Assembly: GCA_946529195.1 (NCBI GenBank)
Contig: CAMMZE010000056.1
Coordinates: 1-6,838 of the forward strand
From: an uncultured Lachnospiraceae bacterium
GTDB lineage: Bacteria > Bacillota_A > Clostridia > Lachnospirales > Lachnospiraceae
DNA length: 6,838 nucleotides
Reading direction: 5' to 3'
This document shows positions 1 to 6,740 of this stretch, piece after piece. Below the pieces are notes generated by a model that was not told where the DNA came from, ran no database searches, and worked only from the letters and a program-made list of their open reading frames with translations. Each line of letters starts with the position of its first letter. The first letter of the stretch is position 1. Both the position numbers and the translations under genes were made by a program.

Positions 1-525
1 CAGTGCAAACAGAACCCCCGTCAAGAAGCTGAGGAGAATCGCCCGATAGTCTTTTGCCGCCGTGATATAGGACATCATCAGCCAGACCGGAAGCAGCTCC
101 TCAAAGAGAAGCCAGTTCAGCAGCTTCTGAAGCAAAGTCAGCTCTGCCACAGTGGAAAGCATAAGTGCATACAAGATCCCGCCAGGAATCATCAGGACCA
201 GTGACGCCCCGATCAGTGACGGAAGGATCTTCCCCATCTGATTCTGATACATCATGTCAGCCACATAGCGAGAAAGGAACATCTGAAAGCCGCTTGTCAT
301 AAACATGCTCAGGAAAAGTGCATAGACCATGGTGATCATCAGCACTTCCCGCATGTGCTCCGAAAGGCCGTATATTTTTCCCAATCGCTGGATGCTTAGC
401 AACAGAATAATGCCGAGAATCATCGTTCCGGAACAGACAACCGCCGCATAGGTATAAGCACGGAGCTTCCGAATAACTCCGTTGCCGACGAAAAGCTTCT
501 TCAGTTCAAATCCTATTCCGGCCAT
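1..525 (-). CDS. pelG: PelG, polytopic Pel polysaccharide export protein (3' part cut by window edge)
   Basis: Not closed in the window: 175 codons are visible from ATG at 525 down to base 1 with no stop. The protein opens with MAGIGFELKKL, the characteristic PelG N-terminus, and carries the SRYVAD segment (residues 85-90) near the second membrane span. Hydrophobic segments lie at about residues 24-45, 60-80, 101-123, 135-152 and from 162 to the edge, so roughly the first five of the dozen helices expected. Family members are about 450 residues, so some 60% is missing. In P. aeruginosa PelG is an inner-membrane, flippase-like protein that forms a complex with PelD and PelE and is thought to carry the growing polymer across the membrane. 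The start overlaps the pelF end by 20 bases and has GGGGAG four bases upstream, which points to translational coupling. Identification is firm; the exact transport mechanism is inferred from the family. Confidence 0.93.
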   Translation of the reverse strand, partial: MAGIGFELKKLFVGNGVIRKLRAYTYAAVVCSGTMILGIILLLSIQRLGKIYGLSEHMREVLMITMVYALFLSMFMTSGFQMFLSRYVADMMYQNQMGKILPSLIGASLVLMIPGGILYALMLSTVAELTLLQKLLNWLLFEELLPVWLMMSYITAAKDYRAILLSFLTGVLFAL

Positions 526-1933
526 CCGTCTCCCCTCTCACTTCCGTAAACAGGTCACTGTACCGTTTCAGCATCTGATTGTGACCATAGTTTGCCTGTA
601 CCCGTCTCTTTCCGGCCTGCCCCATTCGTCGTCTTTCCGTTTCATCGTCACACATGGCAAGAATTGCTTCTGCCAGTGCACTCTGATGCATGGGGGGCAC
701 ACAGTATCCGGCCGTGCCGAATTCATCATCTACGCCCTCCAGAAGCTCCCTGCAGCATCCCACATCTGTGGTTACCGCCGGCCGCCCTGCCGCCATACCT
801 TCAAGAACAGCCAGCGGCTGCCCTTCGGAAATACTGGTCAAGATGACAAAGTCTATCTTTTGCAGATATTCCAGTACGTTTACACGCCCGGTAAACACTG
901 CATCTTTCAGTTCCAGCTCTTCGCGAATATGCACGCATTCCTGGTAGTATTCTTCGTCTTCCTCTGTCGGGCCCATAATGTGCAGGCGGACATTTTTTCG
1001 CTCCTCACACACAAGGGAAAAGGCATACAGCATGGTCTTGATATCTTTAATCGGAACAAGCCGAACAACCGCACCGATATCAATCCATCCATCCGGTGTT
1101 TTTTCCGGAATTTTTGAGAACTTCTCGTATGCAACACCATTCGGGATGACTCTGCATTTATCAGCGGGACAGCCGATTTCCTGCTGAATCAGGCTGGCCC
1201 GGTGGAAAAGTGATGTAACCTTCTCCGCATAATGGTAAGCACACCTTGTATACATATAGAACATCTGAATCCAGAGGTTTTTGAAATGACTCGGGACCCA
1301 ATCTGTACGGAGTATTTCCTCCTCCCGTTCGCGTGTGTAAATGCCATGCTCTGTGAGGAGAAAGGGCTTCCCCGTACGGACGTGTGCCATTGCTCCCAGA
1401 ACTCCGGCATAGCCCGCAGAAACGGAATAATACAGATCCGCTTCCGGTATCTCACTCCCGAGCAGGTAAAGAAGCGGCAGAAACATGGACCGGATGCAGT
1501 AGAAATAATCCGTGAAGCCGATATAAGGGTAATCTTCAGCTGACAATTCTTCGATCAGATCCAGAAATTGCTCACTCATCAGAAAGCTGACATTTTCCAT
1601 GGGAGGCCCGGAGAAAAAAGCAAATATATTCTCCCAGTCTGGTTTTTCGCATCGGAGCAATCTGCGAAGATTCTCTTTTTGCTCCAGGTCGGTTTCTCTT
1701 CTCCGAGGTTTTTTCAGATGGCAAGACATCATCTCATCCAGATAAATGTCTTTCAGCTCCGTGACATTTTCCGGCATCTCATAGGCATATTTACCTCTGT
1801 TTTTCTCTTGGGCACCGATTGCCCAGATGGAGAACTCATGCTCCGGCATGGCTTTGATCAGATTGTGCAGCCAGCTTGAAACGCCGCCTGCTACAAAGGG
1901 GTAGCATCCCTCACATATTACGCAAATCTTCAT
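506..1933 (-). CDS. pelF: PelF, GT4-family glycosyltransferase that polymerises Pel
   Basis: A 475-residue cytosolic retaining glycosyltransferase of the GT4/GT-B type, close to the roughly 500 residues of P. aeruginosa PelF. The N-terminal Rossmann domain starts CVICEGCYP and has the PelF-type loop GGVSSW (16-21). TEHGIYTRERE (194-204) is a signature of this subgroup. The C-terminal donor domain contains RVIPNGV (261-267), RLVPIKD (291-297, with the phosphate-contacting Arg/Lys of GT4 enzymes) and the E-x7-E motif E370...E378 in EGQPLAVLEGMA. No membrane segment is seen, so it probably relies on the PelD-PelE-PelG complex for recruitment. In the Pel pathway it uses UDP-N-acetylhexosamine, with GlcNAc/GalNAc as the expected sugars. 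The start ATG overlaps the stop of the deacetylase gene as ATGA, and GGGAG (1942..1946) lies eight bases upstream. All motifs look intact. Confidence 0.95.
   Translation of the reverse strand: MKICVICEGCYPFVAGGVSSWLHNLIKAMPEHEFSIWAIGAQEKNRGKYAYEMPENVTELKDIYLDEMMSCHLKKPRRRETDLEQKENLRRLLRCEKPDWENIFAFFSGPPMENVSFLMSEQFLDLIEELSAEDYPYIGFTDYFYCIRSMFLPLLYLLGSEIPEADLYYSVSAGYAGVLGAMAHVRTGKPFLLTEHGIYTREREEEILRTDWVPSHFKNLWIQMFYMYTRCAYHYAEKVTSLFHRASLIQQEIGCPADKCRVIPNGVAYEKFSKIPEKTPDGWIDIGAVVRLVPIKDIKTMLYAFSLVCEERKNVRLHIMGPTEEDEEYYQECVHIREELELKDAVFTGRVNVLEYLQKIDFVILTSISEGQPLAVLEGMAAGRPAVTTDVGCCRELLEGVDDEFGTAGYCVPPMHQSALAEAILAMCDDETERRRMGQAGKRRVQANYGHNQMLKRYSDLFTEVRGETDGRNRI
530..535 (-). promoter_or_regulatory. 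Shine-Dalgarno site of pelG inside pelF
   Basis: On the minus strand GGGGAG ends four bases before the pelG ATG at 525. It lies within the last codons of pelF. The spacing is short but workable, and it supports ATG 525 as the start even though that start is inside the preceding gene. Confidence 0.7.
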
Positions 1934-3729
1934 GCTTCATTCTCCCATGTCAGACGCACTTCTGGTTGATACGCACGAAGCCAAAGATCCTTCCCCGCCC
2001 GGAAAATATCTGCTCCTTCTACAGATAGCGGCTGTTCTGCTGTAGAAAGGCAGAACCACGCTTCATCATAGAAATTTGAGAGATTCAGGACTACCGTCTG
2101 CCCTTCCCAGGAGCGTTCTACATCCACACGGTCATATCTCTGAACGGCAGCTGCAGCCTCCGTGGCAGTGCACCACCGGAGAGCAGGGAAAGCTTCATTC
2201 ACTTCCTGCAGCATTTCATTGAAATCCTGATAGAGCTGTTCCCAGCCCAGCAAGGCGCCACGCTCTTCATCCAGAACATCATCCGGATGGATAAAATGGG
2301 AAAAAATTCCGTGCAGGGACAATTCCCCCTCTGCAACCGTTTTTTCATAGTTACCCATCGAAAACCCGGATGTAATTCTCGGGACCGGCACGCTCCCGTC
2401 TGCATTCTCATGGAATTCCTGAACCAGCGCATTTACTCCCTCTTCCGGAAGATAAAGCCCTGAAATTGCAAGCAACGACGGCACCGTCTGCAAGAGCACT
2501 TTCTGCCCCTCTTCGCTTAAATAGTTAGAGGGCGGAACATAACTTGTGAACTCCGCATCGGGGAGAAAAGATTTACCGTAGCGCACCAACTCTTTCACCG
2601 CAAGTGCCATGTTTTCCTCGGAGCTCCAGGTAATATAATCTTCCCCGGCATACTCCCATCCATCCAGGCATAGCGGCTGATGATTATATCCGTGCAGCCC
2701 GATCTCCCCGCCCGTCTGGAGAAGCTCGGATGCATAGTAGCGGATGAGTGAGTTATCATCCATATCCGGGATGAACGGAGGCGTCATATTTTTATTATAG
2801 GTCTCCACCAATACGCCCGTATACCGCAGAGCGTAAGTACGGGCCAGGGTCTTCATATCAGGCCACCAGTGGTTTCGATAGAAGCTCTGGGTGGTCAACC
2901 CATATTGGGCTCTCAGGTTTTCATCAAATCCTTCCGGCTGAGGCGCGGGGAAATCATCTATATAAATCAGCCCTGCATTGATGATCGGATAGATCAGAAC
3001 CGGTTCAATCGCTTCCAGTGCCTGCAAGACAAATCCTCTGGCATCTTTGCCCGAGATAAGGGAGTGGTTGCAAACCGCAATTCTGCCTTTTCCAAGGTCT
3101 CTGCCCCAAAGAAGGGGAATTTGATTCTCATCAGCAGTGGACATCAGAACACGGCAATCTTCTTCCAGAAAGACAGACATTGTATAATCTTCCAGCTCTT
3201 CATCAAATATCAGAGACGGGAAAAGACTCCGTGTGCCGTCACTCCAGTTTACAGCATGATATTCAAAATATTCACCGCTTTCCAGAATGCCGAGTTTGTG
3301 GCTGACAATCTGAAACCATCCATCCCGAGAGGGAGCAGCCATCAGACAGAGGCGTCCGCCTTGGTCAACCCATTCTATCAGCTTAATTGCGTTTTCACCC
3401 CGGAGAGAGGCAAGATCGGGAGCACATAATAAGACCGAATGGACAGAATCTAAAATGTTCTGTTCTATGGTATCCCGGCAGACCCAACCGATTTTCATTT
3501 CATCCAGTGTGTCCTGCACGACGCCGAGCAACACACTGTCTGATTCTGCCAGCAGAAGAATTTCAGTTTCCCTATGCTCTGTATCTGTCTTCGTTGCTCC
3601 CAGTGGTTCCAAACGTACAGGTCTCGGTTCCAAAGGAGCCCCCTTGTGAGAGAACATTAACAAAAAGCCGAGAAGAAGGCAGAGAACCGGAGGCAACAAA
3701 TAATATATCAAAGTATCCTTAATCTTCAT
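1930..3729 (-). CDS. pelADA: PelA-type membrane-anchored polysaccharide deacetylase (DUF2194 family)
   Basis: 599 residues. One N-terminal hydrophobic helix (about 8-26) after MKIKD should anchor the protein with its body outside the cell; no lipobox is seen. Residues about 55-245 form an alpha/beta domain resembling the glutamine-amidotransferase/ThuA-like fold (LLLAES at 58-63; LIEWVDQGGRLCLMAAPS at 117-134; GKGRIAVCNH at 213-222), function unknown. Residues about 250-530 are a NodB-like deacetylase: YIDDFP (256-261) would supply the base D258 and metal ligand D259, GEIGLHGYNH (341-350) the metal ligands H346 and H350, SYVPPSNY (396-403) a substrate-groove motif, and FSHFIHPDD (476-484) the late catalytic histidine. 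Residues about 540-597 look like a small beta-rich module. In Pel systems this step partly de-N-acetylates the polymer, giving it positive charge. The glycoside hydrolase domain of Gram-negative PelA is absent. ATG 3729 overlaps the pelE stop (ATGA), with GAAGGGG (3735..3741) five bases upstream. Residue roles are by analogy. Confidence 0.88.
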   Translation of the reverse strand: MKIKDTLIYYLLPPVLCLLLGFLLMFSHKGAPLEPRPVRLEPLGATKTDTEHRETEILLLAESDSVLLGVVQDTLDEMKIGWVCRDTIEQNILDSVHSVLLCAPDLASLRGENAIKLIEWVDQGGRLCLMAAPSRDGWFQIVSHKLGILESGEYFEYHAVNWSDGTRSLFPSLIFDEELEDYTMSVFLEEDCRVLMSTADENQIPLLWGRDLGKGRIAVCNHSLISGKDARGFVLQALEAIEPVLIYPIINAGLIYIDDFPAPQPEGFDENLRAQYGLTTQSFYRNHWWPDMKTLARTYALRYTGVLVETYNKNMTPPFIPDMDDNSLIRYYASELLQTGGEIGLHGYNHQPLCLDGWEYAGEDYITWSSEENMALAVKELVRYGKSFLPDAEFTSYVPPSNYLSEEGQKVLLQTVPSLLAISGLYLPEEGVNALVQEFHENADGSVPVPRITSGFSMGNYEKTVAEGELSLHGIFSHFIHPDDVLDEERGALLGWEQLYQDFNEMLQEVNEAFPALRWCTATEAAAAVQRYDRVDVERSWEGQTVVLNLSNFYDEAWFCLSTAEQPLSVEGADIFRAGKDLWLRAYQPEVRLTWENEA

Positions 3730-4604
3730 TGGATCCCCTTCAGAAAATAGTCAGCTGTTTCTCTGCCCTTGAAGCTCCAGAATATCTCCGCTGTTTCTAT
3801 CTGTTTTTTCAGCTCTGCCAGCCCTTTCTTATCCCCGCTGCTTATCATCACCCGCATCAGTTCCAGCCAGGGGGCCTCTTCACCGGGGAATTTCCGGATC
3901 ATTAATTGTGCAGTTTCCAGGGCATCTGTGGTCTTGTTTATGGCTAAAAGATTTTTTACCTTCAGGCAACCAATTTCCAGGCTGATGTCCGGTTCCGGGA
4001 TTTTCTCAAGTTCTTTCTCCATCAGAAGCTGCTTCCTGCGAAGCAGGTGCCCTTCCAGGAGCCCGGTATCAATATATGTCTCCAGCTGTTTAATATAGCG
4101 GAGCCTTTCTTCCGTATTATCCGGCTGCTTTGCCAGCAATGCCTGGCTTTGCTGCAATGCTATCTCTGTTCTGCGCTGATATTCCGTCAGGCTGGCGGTT
4201 GCATAATGGGCTGTTTCCGGATCATCATTAAAACGGGCAATCATCAGAAGCTCAATGTTATTTCCGGGGTCATCACGAAGAAGTTTCATCATCATCTCCC
4301 GTCTGACAGGAGGATCATTGATGAGAAGAGCTTCTTCCATGGGTGCAGTGCTTGCTGCCTCATGGCTGACTGCCGTATAGTATTTGCGGATCGGATCCTG
4401 CTTTTTAATCATGTCATCCAGAAGCTTCGGGTCCGGGTCCTTTGAGCAGGCCATTGCCAAAGCACATGCAGCACCAAACAGAGGAATCATCAGGCAGAAA
4501 ATGAATTCCCCTTTAGATATATCTCGGCCTCGTTTCTTTGCAATGCCGTATGCAAGGAATAACAGAAAGAAGTGAATCACACCGAGAGATAGAACAACCG
4601 TCAT
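3726..4604 (-). CDS. pelE: PelE, membrane-anchored TPR-like protein
   Basis: With ATG 4604 the product has 292 residues. It begins with two hydrophobic segments, about residues 3-20 and 34-53, separated by a basic loop (AKKRGRDISKGE). The rest is helical, charged and soluble, with TPR-like repeats: residues 140-180 (EYQRRTEIALQQSQALLAKQ, then RLRYIKQLETYIDTG) and 214-270 (VKNLLAINKTTDALETAQ, then WLELMRVMISSGDKKGLAEL). Residues 85-150 resemble a HEAT-like adaptor (INDPPVRREMMMKLL, NDDPETAHYATASL). Two membrane helices followed by TPRs is the architecture of P. aeruginosa PelE, a scaffold that binds PelD and PelG and helps activate PelF. A start at 4670 would add 22 residues lying within pelD. 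ATG 4604 is preferred because it follows the pelD stop by one base, has AGGAG nine bases upstream, and places the first membrane helix directly at the N-terminus. Sequence conservation in PelE is weak, so the name rests partly on position. Confidence 0.87.
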   Translation of the reverse strand: MTVVLSLGVIHFFLLFLAYGIAKKRGRDISKGEFIFCLMIPLFGAACALAMACSKDPDPKLLDDMIKKQDPIRKYYTAVSHEAASTAPMEEALLINDPPVRREMMMKLLRDDPGNNIELLMIARFNDDPETAHYATASLTEYQRRTEIALQQSQALLAKQPDNTEERLRYIKQLETYIDTGLLEGHLLRRKQLLMEKELEKIPEPDISLEIGCLKVKNLLAINKTTDALETAQLMIRKFPGEEAPWLELMRVMISSGDKKGLAELKKQIETAEIFWSFKGRETADYFLKGIQ

Positions 4605-4605
4605 G

Positions 4606-6720
4606 TTACGCAACTCCTGGTTCCTCCGAAAGCACTTCACATTTAATTCCGTAACTGTTGAAGCGTGCACTGATAGCAGGCATTCTTTCTACAGATGCCT
4701 GTGGGAATAGTACACAGTAAGAACCGTTATCCAGCTGACCTACCAGGTCTGTGCTGCGTACCAGTTTTCCGACATAGCGGTCAAGCACTTCCGGTTCCAT
4801 CTCCCGATCAGTTTGGAGCCGGACAAGGACGTATTCGCCCATTCGCCGCTGACGAATATTCTGATAAACACCCAATGCAGACCGGAATGCCTCAGCTGTA
4901 AGAATATGGGTTCCCTCAATGTAGAGATCTCCCAGCTGGCGATGATACTGGATTGCTCTGGAAAGAGCACTCTGAACAAGCCCGGCCACAACACTCAGCA
5001 GGTTTTCCATATACATGCTCTGCTGATCAAAAGATACATTCCACAGCATCAGAATTGCTGTTATGTTATTCCCTTCCATAACTGGAATTGCGTAGACCGG
5101 ATATCCGCTCAACAGATTGTGGTTTGCGAAAAGCTTTCCCTCTCTCAGCATCTCGTACATCGGCATGTAATCGTTCAGATTGATCGATTTTGGAAGCTTT
5201 CTCATTTCTCTTGATCTTACCACCAGACGAATATAAGATGACTCCGGCTTGCATTCATAGATCGCGATACTGTTATTTTGCAGGGTACTTTCCATAACGT
5301 GAAGTGTTGACAGAAACACCTGTACCGGTTGCAGGCTGTCCAACTCCCGGGTGATCTGATAGATCCTTCCGTAGCTGTCCCGGTAATGGTAGATCTGCTT
5401 CTTCATCTGATTACGATCTTCATAGGTCTGCTGATAAATATTCTCAACAAAGTCTTTCTCCCTGCTGATTTCTTCCTGTTCCTGCCTCAGAAGTTCGTTT
5501 TTCATCCGCTGTCTGTCCTGCAGATAGCCGAAAAAGCTGCCGCAAAGGATGTAAACACTTATCGGCAACCAATGATCTGTATTATACAGAAGATCGCCCG
5601 GAGAATTACCCTTCAGGACAAAAGATGCACAATACCATAAACAGACCAGGACAGCAGACACCGTCCCTGCTGCTCTTCCGTGAATAATACCCATGGCGGC
5701 AACAAAAAGGAGCCTATAATCCACCGATGAGAGAATTGCATTGTTCTCACTTCGTAAATCCAGCCAAATCACAAGAAGCGCAAGAAGGAACACTTCTGCC
5801 CACTTCAGCACTGTCTGCCATCCTTTTTGATGCGGATTTTTTCTTCTTTCTTTTTTTTCGGTGACCCGATCCCTGCAGATTTCCTCCACTTCCTGTCGGA
5901 AATCATGTCTCGGAACCCATCCGAGAGCTGACGCTGTGCTGCCTTTCAAAGAAGCACTTTTGCCGCCTTGTTTCGTATAGGAAACAGAGAGGTCCGGCAG
6001 GATATGCTGAAGTTCCTCCACAACCTTTCCGTATGTTGAGGGCACTCCCTGTGGTGCATGAACTATGCCCTCCAGTTCCATGCTGACAGCATACTCCAGA
6101 AACACACCGAAATCTTCCGCATGCAGAAAATCGCACGGAGTATCCTGATCTCCGTTCAGCAGCAACTCCTGATGATTATGGGCACAATTATGAGCTGCAG
6201 CAAAAAAACTTGTGGGGTCGTCTTCCGTGTACAGGCTTGTTGTTCGAACAATCAGGGTTTTGATATTGTCTGACTTGCCGCAGCTGACACAGGACTCCGC
6301 CGCACGGATCATTATTCCGGTAGCCGAATCGGGAAGCGGCGTTTCTGTTTCCTCCGGACTCTGTCTTTCCCCAAAAACACGCTGATCCGTAACGAGGATG
6401 AAACGATGTGTTCCCGTATTCTCAGCTCCGTGAAGAATATCAAACAGAACATCGAGCTGTTTCCCTTGTACAGACCCGTATTCCCGCAAATCCTCACACT
6501 GGCAGGCATAGAAGAAAAGAATCACCTCGAATCCACCCGCAATAATATACCGTGTGGTTTCGCTCTCTGTCAGATTCATCTTTACATGATGGACTCCTGT
6601 CGGCTTTTTGTCCGGCTCAGGAACCGCCCCCACCAGAGTAATGTCATGTCCTCCCTGGGCCAGTCTCCTCGCTATGCTCCACACTGACCAGGGCAGAACA
6701 CCGGTTAGCAAAACTTTCAT
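4606..6720 (-). CDS. pelD: PelD, c-di-GMP receptor with N-terminal SDR-like domain
   Basis: 704 residues, about 250 longer than P. aeruginosa PelD. Order of parts: an extended SDR/epimerase-like domain (1-285); four hydrophobic segments (about 304-320, 335-347, 350-370, 384-400); a charged juxtamembrane helix with coiled-coil character (401-460); a GAF-like domain (about 462-590); and a degenerate GGDEF domain (about 595-697). The last has RSTD (655-658), the RxxD site for c-di-GMP, followed after five residues by DNGSY (664-668) in place of GGDEF, so it should bind c-di-GMP but not make it. In Pel systems PelD is the inner-membrane receptor that, on binding c-di-GMP, activates PelF with PelE and PelG. 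The start at 6720 puts the first Rossmann strand (KVLLTG) at the N-terminus and has GGGGAG nine bases upstream. An SDR-like extension is, as I recall, known in some Gram-positive PelD proteins; this should be verified. The domain is described separately. Confidence 0.93.
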   Translation of the reverse strand: MKVLLTGVLPWSVWSIARRLAQGGHDITLVGAVPEPDKKPTGVHHVKMNLTESETTRYIIAGGFEVILFFYACQCEDLREYGSVQGKQLDVLFDILHGAENTGTHRFILVTDQRVFGERQSPEETETPLPDSATGIMIRAAESCVSCGKSDNIKTLIVRTTSLYTEDDPTSFFAAAHNCAHNHQELLLNGDQDTPCDFLHAEDFGVFLEYAVSMELEGIVHAPQGVPSTYGKVVEELQHILPDLSVSYTKQGGKSASLKGSTASALGWVPRHDFRQEVEEICRDRVTEKKERRKNPHQKGWQTVLKWAEVFLLALLVIWLDLRSENNAILSSVDYRLLFVAAMGIIHGRAAGTVSAVLVCLWYCASFVLKGNSPGDLLYNTDHWLPISVYILCGSFFGYLQDRQRMKNELLRQEQEEISREKDFVENIYQQTYEDRNQMKKQIYHYRDSYGRIYQITRELDSLQPVQVFLSTLHVMESTLQNNSIAIYECKPESSYIRLVVRSREMRKLPKSINLNDYMPMYEMLREGKLFANHNLLSGYPVYAIPVMEGNNITAILMLWNVSFDQQSMYMENLLSVVAGLVQSALSRAIQYHRQLGDLYIEGTHILTAEAFRSALGVYQNIRQRRMGEYVLVRLQTDREMEPEVLDRYVGKLVRSTDLVGQLDNGSYCVLFPQASVERMPAISARFNSYGIKCEVLSEEPGVA
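4614..4618 (-). promoter_or_regulatory. Shine-Dalgarno site that decides the pelE start
   Basis: On the minus strand AGGAG lies in the last codons of pelD, nine bases before ATG 4604. The junction reads TAA-C-ATG, so ribosomes ending pelD can restart at once. The upstream ATG at 4670 is inside pelD and would give a non-native-looking 22-residue N-terminal tail. Confidence 0.75.
4717..4758 (-). other. Degenerate GGDEF active site with retained RxxD c-di-GMP site in PelD
   Basis: Residues 655-668 of PelD. R655 and D658 form the RxxD inhibitory-site motif, matching R367 and D370 of P. aeruginosa PelD. The spacing of five residues to the former active site is the canonical one, but GGDEF is DNGSY, which lacks the first glycine and both acidic residues needed for catalysis. 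The reading is receptor, not enzyme. Confidence 0.9.
5866..6720 (-). other. SDR/epimerase-like N-terminal domain of PelD, probably catalytically dead
   Basis: PelD residues 1-285. The extended-SDR fold is suggested by KVLLTG (2-7), strand plus RFILVTDQRVFGE (106-118, the usual SS-x-x-VYG strand), TLIVRTTSLY (155-164, usual LR.xx.YG), DFLHAEDFG (197-205, usual DF.HV.D.a) and GWVPRHDFRQEVEEI (267-281, usual lGw.P..sf..gl). The nucleotide-binding TGxxGxxG reads TGVLPWSV, losing two of three glycines. By alignment by eye the catalytic Ser/Thr is D112, the catalytic Tyr is T134 and the Lys is I138. An epimerase or reductase activity is therefore unlikely. A binding or structural role is inferred. 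Confidence 0.8.
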
Positions 6721-6729
6721 GGATCTCTT

Positions 6730-6735
6730 CTCCCC
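6730..6735 (-). promoter_or_regulatory. Shine-Dalgarno site of pelD
   Basis: On the minus strand GGGGAG ends nine bases before the pelD ATG at 6720. It lies in the 20-base gap after the cyclase stop codon. The gap is too short for a separate promoter plus leader, which supports cotranscription with the upstream cyclase gene. Confidence 0.75.
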
Positions 6736-6740
6736 ATCAC

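Noticed and set aside
482..1117. Plus-strand ORF of 211 codons opposite pelF
   Set aside because: It lies wholly antisense to pelF and the pelG start, has low-complexity, Cys/His/Phe-rich translation typical of a shadow frame, and no recognisable domain.
2869..3429. Plus-strand ORF of 186 codons opposite the deacetylase gene
   Set aside because: Fully antisense to a gene with clear catalytic motifs; no domain and no conserved context.
4605..4670. Upstream start for pelE at 4670
   Set aside because: It would extend 22 residues into pelD with a charged tail before the membrane helix; ATG 4604 has the better Shine-Dalgarno sequence and the usual stop-start junction.
4606..4935. PelD as an active diguanylate cyclase
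   Set aside because: The GGDEF motif is DNGSY, lacking the catalytic acidic residues, so only ligand binding is expected.
4813..5214. Plus-strand ORF of 133 codons opposite pelD
   Set aside because: Antisense to the GAF/GGDEF part of pelD, which has strong motif support; the translation matches nothing known.
5866..6720. A separate galE-like epimerase gene upstream of pelD
   Set aside because: The reading frame runs without a stop from the SDR-like part into the membrane helices, and no internal start with a ribosome binding site was evident at the boundary; it is one fused protein.
6721..6740. Promoter or terminator between the cyclase gene and pelD
   Set aside because: The gap is 20 bases, is largely taken up by the Shine-Dalgarno sequence, and shows no hairpin or -10/-35 elements.
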